Shown in pieces: positions 6,220 through 11,438 of a stretch of DNA of 11,438 nucleotides (the stretch's first letter is position 1; each line of letters begins with the position of its first letter). The stretch lies in the NCBI GenBank assembly GCA_005880605.1, contig VBIS01000145.1, forward strand, positions 1 through 11,438, written 5' to 3'. Position numbers and translations under genes: made by a program. The notes beneath the pieces were generated by a model. That model ran no database searches. It was given only the letters and a program-made list of their open reading frames with translations, and had not been told where the DNA came from. Source of the stretch: Chloroflexota bacterium. Lineage in GTDB: Bacteria; Chloroflexota; Dormibacteria; CF-121.

Positions 6220-7299
6220 CTAGGCCTTGAGCGCCCGCGACCAGCGTTCTTCGATGTGCTGGCTCTGGTAGATGAGAATGGCGCCCGCCCAGGTGACGAT
6301 GAAGGCGCCGACGATGACAAAGCCCATCACGCCGAGGTCCATCCCGCGGATCGCATCCCACGCGCCACCCCGGAGGTCCAGTTGCTGGACGAGAAGCTGG
6401 CTCAGCTCGAACAGCCCGACGAATAGCGCCACGAAGACCGACAGCGCCGTGATCGTCAGGTTATAGAAGACCTTCCGGACGGGGTTCGAAAAGGCCCACG
6501 AATACGCGTGCGACATGAACGCGCCATCGGCTGTGTCCATCAGCGACATGCCGGCAGCGAAAATCAGTGGCAGCGAGATCAAGGCGTATAGCGGGATGTG
6601 CTGGGCTGCTGCGCCGGCGGAGATGGCCAGAAACGAGATCTCGGACGCAGTATCGAAGCCGAGCCCGAAGAGGAAACCGACCAGGTACATCTGCCAGCTG
6701 TGCGTGATCAACTTGAACAGGCGCCCGAAGATTCGGGTCAACAGGCCCCCGGCCACCAATTCATGCTCCAGCCCTTGCCGGTCGTACACTCCTGCTCTCA
6801 TCCGACGAAACAGCCGGACGATCTCGAGCAGGATGATGAGGTTCAGGATTCCGATCAGCAGCAGGAAGACCCCGGATACTCCAGTCCCAATCAGCGCACC
6901 GATGTTCTTCACCTGTCCATTGCCGCTGACGACATTGGTGACCACGAACTGAGTGGCGATGCCGAGCAGCAGCGCGATCAGGAACACGACGCTCGAGTGG
7001 CCCAGCGAGAAGAAGAACCCGACCCCGAGCGGCTTCTTCCCTTCCTGCAGCAGCTTACGGGTGGTGTTGTCGATCGCCGAGATGTGGTCGGCATCAAAGG
7101 CATGCCGTAAGCCGAACGCGTAGGCGAGCCCGCCCAGGCCCAGCATGACGGGAAACCGCGGCGCAACCAGGAGCAGCATCATCCCCCATCCCAGCAGGTG
7201 AAGCAGGGCAACACTGCCGAAGAGGCCGGTCAGCCGCAGGGAGACCGAGCTCATCGGGGTCGTCCGCCAGCTTCGAAAGACCGCGCGCGCTGTCGCCAT
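6220..7299 (-). CDS. Nickel/cobalt high-affinity permease, NiCoT (HoxN/NixA) family
   Basis: This cytoplasmic-membrane secondary transporter would take up Ni2+ and/or Co2+. All four family signatures are present: RHAFDADHI (65-73) with the essential HxxxDH, FFSLGHSSVV (96-105), LGFDTASE (213-220) and GMSLMDTADG (250-259). With the ATG at 7299 the protein has 359 residues and about eight helices, normal for the family. Nickel and cobalt preference cannot be separated from sequence. The start is debatable: a TTG at 7311 lies inside the -10 box and is rejected; ATG 7299 would be leaderless or nearly so from the promoter at 7310-7337; ATG 7254 would also leave the first helix intact. Overlapping palindromes cover the promoter, so metal-responsive repression is likely. 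The DUF318 permease follows after 28 bp, and the VIT1 gene lies upstream. Confidence 0.94.
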   Translation of the reverse strand: MATARAVFRSWRTTPMSSVSLRLTGLFGSVALLHLLGWGMMLLLVAPRFPVMLGLGGLAYAFGLRHAFDADHISAIDNTTRKLLQEGKKPLGVGFFFSLGHSSVVFLIALLLGIATQFVVTNVVSGNGQVKNIGALIGTGVSGVFLLLIGILNLIILLEIVRLFRRMRAGVYDRQGLEHELVAGGLLTRIFGRLFKLITHSWQMYLVGFLFGLGFDTASEISFLAISAGAAAQHIPLYALISLPLIFAAGMSLMDTADGAFMSHAYSWAFSNPVRKVFYNLTITALSVFVALFVGLFELSQLLVQQLDLRGGAWDAIRGMDLGVMGFVIVGAFIVTWAGAILIYQSQHIEERWSRALKA

Positions 7300-7309
7300 T
7301 CGAGCACCC

Positions 7310-7337
7310 AATATATCTTATTGCGAACCGTTCGCAA
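7310..7337 (-). promoter_or_regulatory. Putative sigma-70-type promoter of the NiCoT gene
   Basis: The minus strand reads TTGCGA (7337-7332), a 16-nt spacer, then TATATT (7315-7310), placing the start near 7303. The -35 matches TTGACA at four of six positions and the -10 matches at five of six. Its -35 and spacer are covered by the palindromes at 7319-7345. The gene may therefore be transcribed separately from the upstream VIT1 gene. Confidence 0.5.
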
Positions 7338-7345
7338 TAGCGAAC
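7319..7345. promoter_or_regulatory. Overlapping palindromes: putative Fur/Nur-family operator
   Basis: TATTGCGAAC (7319-7328), a central C and GTTCGCAATA (7330-7339) form a perfect 10-1-10 palindrome. The right half is reused in a second perfect palindrome, GTTCGC-AATA-GCGAAC (7330-7345), so three half-sites alternate in orientation. The core TTGCGA-N5-TCGCAA resembles the Streptomyces Nur box (tTGCaa-N5-ttGCAA as I recall it), and the geometry also fits Fur/Zur boxes. A Fur-family gene lies at 8185-8625. Overlap with the -35/spacer implies repression of the nickel/cobalt permease. Confidence 0.65.
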
Positions 7346-7356
7346 CTGTTACGCCT
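7343..7356. repeat. Direct repeat, promoter-proximal copy (AACCTGTTACGCCT)
   Basis: This matches AACCTGATACGCCT at 7383-7396 at 13 of 14 positions and lies 40 bp from it. Relative to the predicted NiCoT start (about 7303) it spans about -40 to -53. It could be an activator site, or one half of a tandem regulator binding region. Its first three bases overlap the palindrome. Confidence 0.45.
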
Positions 7357-7382
7357 CGGTCACGGTGAGCAGCCTTATGTCC

Positions 7383-7396
7383 AACCTGATACGCCT
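7383..7396. repeat. Direct repeat, promoter-distal copy (AACCTGATACGCCT)
   Basis: This is the second copy of the 14-bp repeat, at about -80 to -93 from the predicted NiCoT start, about four helical turns upstream of the first copy and on the same DNA face. It lies in non-coding DNA 12 bp beyond the VIT1 stop codon. Confidence 0.45.
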
Positions 7397-7408
7397 GGTT
7401 TCTGGGCG

Positions 7409-8158
7409 TCAGCCGCCGCTGACGTGCAGCAGGCGACCGATGCCGTAGCCTGCCGCGGCCGAGACCATTCCGATCACCAGCATCTGCAGGCCGCTGATCC
7501 GCCAATCGCCCACGAGCGTCAGGGCCTTGTAGGCGCCGACCGCGAACAGCACCGCGGCGCAGAGCGGGATCGCCATGATGGTGGCGGCGGTGACCGAGAT
7601 CCCAAAGAGCGGCACGAACAGGAACGGGACGAGGGGAATAAGCGAGCCGATCAGGGTCGAGAACCCGGTGATGACGGCGCGGCGCACCGCGCCCTGGCCG
7701 CTGACCGGGGTGAGGTGAAGCTCATCACGCATCATGACGTCGACCCAGACCTTCTTGTCGCTGGTGATCTCTTTGACGACGCGCTCGAGCACCTCGCCAT
7801 GCAGGCCCTTGTCGCGGAAGATCTGCCGCACCTCCTCGATCTCGACGTCGGGGACCTCCTCGACCTCTTGCTGCTCTTTAGCGAGCATGGCCAGGTAATA
7901 ATCCCGCTCGGCCAGGACCGATGTGTACATCACCCCTCCCATGGCGATCGACTCCGAGAAGGTGGCGGCCAGCGCCGCCGCCAGGATGATCCGTAGCTGC
8001 GCCGTCGCGGCGGCCACGCCCAGCACCAGGCCGAGCACATTGACGAGGCCGTCCTGGCCGCCGAGGATGATGTCACGAAGCTGCCGGCCAATCCCCCCTC
8101 GGTCGACATCGGGGTCGTGCAGGGGTTGCGCCTGATGCGCGGGCTCCGGATCAGCCAT
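7409..8158 (-). CDS. VIT1/CCC1 family iron/manganese transporter
   Basis: This 249-aa membrane protein of the VIT1/CCC1 (DUF125) family would move Fe2+ or Mn2+ out of the cytosol by proton antiport. Helix 1 carries the hallmark LRDIILGGQDGLVNVLGLVLGV (split at 28-38 and 39-48), and helix 2 carries ESIAMGGVMYTSVLAERDYY (69-88). An acidic and charged cytoplasmic segment (about 90-150: many Glu, then MMRDELHL) corresponds to the family's metal-binding domain. Three more hydrophobic helices follow (about 160-245). No ferritin-like domain is attached, unlike MbfA. The ATG at 8158 has only a weak AGGG 5 nt upstream. The gene starts 26 bp after the Fur-family gene, so it is probably in the same transcript and may be the regulator's own target. 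Confidence 0.9.
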   Translation of the reverse strand: MADPEPAHQAQPLHDPDVDRGGIGRQLRDIILGGQDGLVNVLGLVLGVAAATAQLRIILAAALAATFSESIAMGGVMYTSVLAERDYYLAMLAKEQQEVEEVPDVEIEEVRQIFRDKGLHGEVLERVVKEITSDKKVWVDVMMRDELHLTPVSGQGAVRRAVITGFSTLIGSLIPLVPFLFVPLFGISVTAATIMAIPLCAAVLFAVGAYKALTLVGDWRISGLQMLVIGMVSAAAGYGIGRLLHVSGG

Positions 8159-8184
8159 CGGGCCCTATCTTCGCAGTTGCGCGG

Positions 8185-8625
8185 CTAGCGGGTCCGGGAC
8201 GCCTTTGCCTGGCAGCGGGCGCAGCGGCCGTGCACGACGAGGTCGGCGTTGCTCACCATGAAGTCATGCTCCTCGGAGATGTGATGCAGCACCGGCACCA
8301 TGTGATCGCCCTCGATGTGAAGGGTGGAGCCGCACTGATCGCAGACCAGGTGGTAATGATCGATGCCCTCTTCGGCCAGCTCGTAGTAGGCGCGGTCCCG
8401 GATCCGGGTCTCCTTCACGAGGCCGAGCTCTTCCAGCACCTCCAGTGAGCGGTAGACCGTGGCCAGGTTGAAGCGCGGGTACTGCCGCCGGATCTGACCC
8501 AGAATGTCCTCGGCGCTAAGGTGCTTCTTGCTCTGGCGCAGGGTGTCCCAGACGAGCTGGCGCTGCATCGTCAGCCGGTAGCCGGAGGTGTGGAGCGCCT
8601 CGGTCGCCGAGGCCCGGGGGCTCAT
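8185..8625 (-). CDS. Fur-family metal-responsive transcriptional regulator (possibly Nur-like)
   Basis: This 146-aa dimeric repressor-type protein is of normal length. The winged-helix domain has YRLTMQRQ (16-23), KHLSAEDI (34-41) and the recognition helix NLATVYRSLEVLEE (53-66). Likely metal ligands are His35, Glu82, His90 and His92 (in DHYHLVC), plus two structural CxxC pairs, C95xxC98 and C135xxC138, that would bind Zn. His103, Glu105 and His132 may add a second site. Fur, Zur, Nur and PerR members cannot be separated by these motifs. The Nur-type palindrome at the NiCoT promoter argues for nickel sensing, and adjacency to VIT1 argues for iron or manganese. Its ATG overlaps the CtaG stop as TGATG, so it is translationally coupled. 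Autoregulation cannot be judged because the operon promoter is outside the window. Confidence 0.93.
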   Translation of the reverse strand: MSPRASATEALHTSGYRLTMQRQLVWDTLRQSKKHLSAEDILGQIRRQYPRFNLATVYRSLEVLEELGLVKETRIRDRAYYELAEEGIDHYHLVCDQCGSTLHIEGDHMVPVLHHISEEHDFMVSNADLVVHGRCARCQAKASRTR

Positions 8626-9428
8626 CAGCCCATTCTGACAGGGGTTTCGATCTCGACGACCGGCCGTTCGCCAGCTGTCGCTTCTTTGTCATCAAGCCTG
8701 AAGAAGATCACCCAAATGGCCGCGAAATAGATCAGGTTGCCCAGCCCGAACATGATGAGGCCCGCGACCAGCTGGTCGTCGACGGGAGAGAGCGGCGTCA
8801 CCCGGGGCGCGGCCGCATAAAACGGATAGATGACTGCCGGCGAGAGGATGAAGGCCAGCCCGAGGATGGTGGGCGGTACACCGGCAAAGCCGAGATAGGC
8901 GATTTTCCCGATCACACTCATCGCGAAGCGCCGGCCGGCGGGAACGACGATCGGCCACCAGAAGAGCACGCCCGCGGCCAGGAAGCTCAGGTGCTCGAGG
9001 ACGTGCAACGGCTGATTGCGCAAGGTCGCCTCGTAGAGAAACGGCAGATGCCAGACCGCAAGCACCGCATTGAAGCCAATGTTGGCCAGCAGCGGCGACA
9101 CGCGAATTCGGTCGAAGGCCTGAAACACCTCCGGGAGTCCGAGCAAAAGCAGGGGCGGCACGATCATCGCCAGCAGCACGTGCTGCAGCATGTGAAGACT
9201 GAACAGGTAATGGTCGCCGCCGACGTCGATCGGCGAGGCCAGCGCGAGAAAGAGGGTCAGCAACCCCGCCGCGAAATAGATCCGGGCCATAGCCGACCAC
9301 GATCCGGGCGCACCGCCGCGCAACATCCACACATACGCTGCCGCGAGCGCCAGCACCCCGGCAAGGACAGTTGGCTCCCATGTCCAGCTGGTGAGACCGA
9401 GGCTCGCATGCAGTGGCACCACAGACAT
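8625..9428 (-). CDS. ctaG: Cytochrome c oxidase assembly protein, caa3_CtaG family
   Basis: This 267-aa polytopic membrane protein has about seven helices. Family motifs in order are SPID (65-68), HMLQH (79-83), PPLLLLG (91-97), WHLPFLYEA (126-134), HVLEHLSF (142-149), LFWWPI (155-160) and DDQLVAG (217-223). The spaced His residues are candidate metal or haem contacts. Bacillus CtaG is needed for caa3-type oxidase formation, so a role in oxidase biogenesis is inferred. The ATG at 9428 is chosen because it overlaps the preceding TAA (TAATG) and has AGGAGGGGG (9439-9447) 10 nt upstream inside that gene; a longer open frame to 9518 would start with non-membrane sequence. No oxidase subunit gene is in view. 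The HAFG-type membrane protein upstream and the Fur gene downstream each overlap it by one base. Confidence 0.9.
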   Translation of the reverse strand: MSVVPLHASLGLTSWTWEPTVLAGVLALAAAYVWMLRGGAPGSWSAMARIYFAAGLLTLFLALASPIDVGGDHYLFSLHMLQHVLLAMIVPPLLLLGLPEVFQAFDRIRVSPLLANIGFNAVLAVWHLPFLYEATLRNQPLHVLEHLSFLAAGVLFWWPIVVPAGRRFAMSVIGKIAYLGFAGVPPTILGLAFILSPAVIYPFYAAAPRVTPLSPVDDQLVAGLIMFGLGNLIYFAAIWVIFFRLDDKEATAGERPVVEIETPVRMG

Positions 9429-10671
9429 TAGCCTTTGACCCCCTCCTGGACGATCGGCTGGGCAAGCAACCAGAGGCTCGTCATCGTGTAGCCCACCATG
9501 GCGGCGATCCAGGGCCATTCGGCCCGGCGGCCCTGGCTCTCGGTACGGGCGGCCCGTCCCAGGTAGCCATGCGCCAGTACCACGGCGGCGATGTGCACCC
9601 CGATGATCAACACGATCTCGAAGTACCAGACCACGGCGGTTGGAATCAGGTTGCGGTTCGGCTCGTAGTTCACCGTCCCGAAGAGATTCAGGCCCATCCC
9701 GAAGGGGTCCGAGGCCTGGTGAATCAGCAATTGCCCGTTGATCGCGAGGTAGTCGAAGTTGTGCGCCAGCAGGTATCCGAAGGCGATCGGCACCAGCGAT
9801 GGCAGGAGCCCGGCGACGACGTTCAACAACGGCTCATCCAGGTGGCCGACCGCACGAACCGCCGCGGCAAAACCCGCGAAGAGTCCCCAGATCACGCCGA
9901 CCAGCAACACGAACACCACGAGAAGCAGGATCGTGTATCCGGGCGCTCCAGTCCGGAGCGCATCGGGCAACTGCGACACGAGGTTTTTCCATGCGGGCGT
10001 CGCGAGGAGTCCATCGAAGCTCACGGAGACGAGCAGCATCAGCACAAAAGTCAGGCGGCTGACCGAGGCCTCGAACGGTCTAAGGAGCCCGCCGAAGAAT
10101 CCGCGCGGCCCCGGCGCGCCGAATCGGAAATAGCCAAGCCTTCCCCAGGTGGCGAAGAGAACAGAGAAGACTTCGCCGCGTCGAAGCCAGGTCTCCGCAC
10201 CAAACAGATACGCCATTACGACGTTGACGATCCCGTACGCGAGAATGACTTGGGCCGTCCCCACCGGCGTCGTCGTGACGCCATTGAAGACGAGCTCGCC
10301 GCAGGCAAACAGGAAGAAATGTAGGGCCAGTAGTTGCCGACGACGGCGATGCTGATCGGTACCGCAATCCAGAACACCAACCAGAAGGCGGTCACGACGA
10401 TGTTGTCGGGCGTGCTCTGGGTGCCGACTAGACCCCCCAGGATCAGGACGACGGCCGCGACGACCATCAGCCACCCGCGCCAGCTCGCTGCCTGCGGCAC
10501 CGGTGGGATGTCGTCGCCAGCCGGCTCTTTGCGGGTTACCGGGCGCCGGAGCACGAGTAAGAAAGAAACAAAGACGACGGCCCCGGCCCCGATCAGGAAC
10601 AGGTAGAGCGGCGCGGGAAGGTCGTAGCGGGCGCCGAAAGCGTGCAGCGGCGCGAGACCCATCGCCACCAC
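9428..10671 (-). pseudogene. HAFG-type polytopic membrane protein, broken by a frameshift
   Basis: Two frames together encode one protein. The first (from GTG 10671) gives LHAFGARYDLPAPLYLFLIG, several helices and ends its membrane-like sequence at ISIAVVGNYWP near 10324. It then turns into Ser/Arg-rich shadow sequence. The second frame becomes membrane-like at LALHFFLFACGELVFNG (from about 10330), continues with ETWLRRGEVFSVLFATWGR, about five more helices, and ends at 9428. Relatives I recall, often loosely annotated as fenitrothion hydrolase, have some 30-45 residues here (NPWR... to ...WPA). This suggests a short deletion that also shifts the frame, possibly through a shared TGGCCC. It could also be an assembly error. 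Function is unknown; the gene's position next to CtaG suggests an oxidase-assembly or copper link, as inference only. Confidence 0.72.
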
Positions 10672-10690
10672 GATACCGAAGGCGCGGGCC

Positions 10691-11438
10691 CTACCTTCTC
10701 TTCTCGGGTCGAGCCGTGGCCCGGTGACGCCGGCGGCGGAGCTCCTGGATGATCGCGATCGCCCCGAAGAGGACGACGAACGCCAGGATGCCCCAGAATT
10801 CCAGGTAGCGGCCGAGCACGGTCAAGATGCTCTCGCCCGGAGCGGCGGCGCCGGTCGGCGCGGTCGCCGCATACTCGCCGAAGGCTGGTGCGTTGACGCT
10901 GGCATACGGGTCCCCTCCTGGAGCGCGTAGCGTCGGCAAGGCTCGCCAGCCACCGCCGTCGTTGTACTGGATTTCCTTGAAGGCGCCAGGCGGGAAACGC
11001 AGCGTCAAGTGGTAGCTGGAGGCGAGTGTCACCGTCCCGCCGCCGGGTTGTGCCACGCAGCCGATCCGGTAGACATTGCCCCGAATCTCAGCGCCAGACG
11101 GTGGCGGCGGCGGGCTCGGATCTGGCGCGATCGTGCACTTGACGGTCTGGGTGCCGGGCGGCGCTTTGAACGTGCCCGGGCCGAAGTAGATCACGACCTG
11201 GTTGTCGTCGGTCTGAACGCCGCCGCCGGCGACCTGGCCGTTGAGCACGGGTAGCGTCGCCTGGCCCGACAGGGGAGGCTTGTTCCCCGCCCGCAGGTTC
11301 GGCGGCGGCGACACCCAGCGGTAGGGCTCGGGCGGCACGACGATGCCGTCGTAGAGCGGCGGGCCGGCGACGCGGCCATGGAGCAGAGCCGCGGTCGCCA
11401 GGCCGACCATCAGGGCCGCCAACCCGGCGCGTCGTGTC
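10691..11438 (-). CDS. Secreted, C-terminally membrane-anchored protein of unknown function (5' partial)
   Basis: The frame is open to the window edge, so the true start is probably outside; a TTG at 11422 would leave a signal peptide without its basic residues. Visible are RRAG plus a hydrophobic run (LAALMVGLATAALLH), consistent with a signal peptide, then a Pro/Gly-rich exported region. That region has two cysteines (VKCTIAP and YRIGCVAQ), a PSPPPPPSG linker and beta-rich stretches such as SSYHLTLRFPPGAFKEIQYN. Near the C-terminus a single helix, about FWGILAFVVLFGAIAIIQEL, is followed by a basic tail (RRRRHR...). The bulk would therefore face outward with the tail in the cytoplasm. I do not recognise the domain. 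The broken membrane-protein gene starts 19 bp downstream, so the two probably share an operon and perhaps a process at the membrane. Confidence 0.75.
   Translation of the reverse strand, partial: TRRAGLAALMVGLATAALLHGRVAGPPLYDGIVVPPEPYRWVSPPPNLRAGNKPPLSGQATLPVLNGQVAGGGVQTDDNQVVIYFGPGTFKAPPGTQTVKCTIAPDPSPPPPPSGAEIRGNVYRIGCVAQPGGGTVTLASSYHLTLRFPPGAFKEIQYNDGGGWRALPTLRAPGGDPYASVNAPAFGEYAATAPTGAAAPGESILTVLGRYLEFWGILAFVVLFGAIAIIQELRRRRHRATARPEKRR

Noticed and set aside
7312..7408. Cobalamin riboswitch upstream of the NiCoT gene
   Set aside because: The space is under 110 bp, too short for a full riboswitch, and no B12-box-like sequence is visible; palindromic protein sites explain it better.
9413..10324. 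Plus-strand open frame opposite the HAFG-type gene
   Set aside because: Highly charged, Gln/His-rich translation complementary to membrane helices; typical shadow of a hydrophobic gene on the other strand.
1..11438. CRISPR array, tRNA, rRNA, insertion sequence or prophage
   Set aside because: No regularly spaced repeats, no cloverleaf or rRNA-like sequence, and no transposase or integrase coding sequence were seen on either strand.

Overview
The window is GC-rich, densely packed bacterial DNA (11,438 bp) with short intergenic gaps and GTG/TTG starts. No rRNA, tRNA, mobile element or CRISPR array is visible. The gene mix is a UgpC/MalK-type ATPase, an SDR, a DUF2330 secreted protein, a caa3_CtaG protein with a HAFG-type membrane partner, and VIT1 and NiCoT metal transporters. 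It suggests a free-living soil-type bacterium of the Chloroflexota/Dormibacterota kind. That placement is inferred from gene content only and is uncertain.

Layout. Positions 1-1725 (+) hold the 3' part of a sugar-type ABC transporter ATPase and a short-chain dehydrogenase 3 bp behind it. Positions 1775-4613 (-) hold a secreted, membrane-anchored DUF2330 protein, a metallo-beta-lactamase-fold hydrolase, a YjbQ-family protein and a zinc-ribbon gene interrupted by an in-frame TGA. Two near-identical GC hairpin cassettes sit directly after the stop codons of the DUF2330 and hydrolase genes. An ECF-sigma-like promoter lies upstream of DUF2330. Positions 4682-5062 (+) encode a receiver-like protein without the phosphoacceptor Asp; its 3' end overlaps the next gene tail to tail.

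Positions 5019-11438 (-) form one long unidirectional block. In transcription order it encodes: a secreted C-terminally anchored protein (cut by the window edge), a polytopic HAFG-type membrane protein broken by a frameshift, a CtaG-type oxidase-assembly membrane protein, a Fur-family regulator, a VIT1/CCC1-type Fe/Mn transporter, a NiCoT nickel/cobalt permease and a DUF318/ArsP-type permease ending in a His cluster. Two adjoining gene pairs in it overlap by one base at stop and start.

The most interesting part is 7297-7408, between the VIT1 and NiCoT genes. It holds a promoter whose -35 and spacer lie under two overlapping perfect palindromes. Their half-sites resemble Fur-family and especially Nur (nickel regulator) boxes. 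Just upstream is a 14-bp direct repeat with a 40-bp period. With a Fur-family gene two genes upstream, the simplest reading is a metal-responsive circuit in which this regulator controls Ni/Co uptake, perhaps with a separate activator. The upstream genes tie the locus to assembly of a metal-containing respiratory oxidase.
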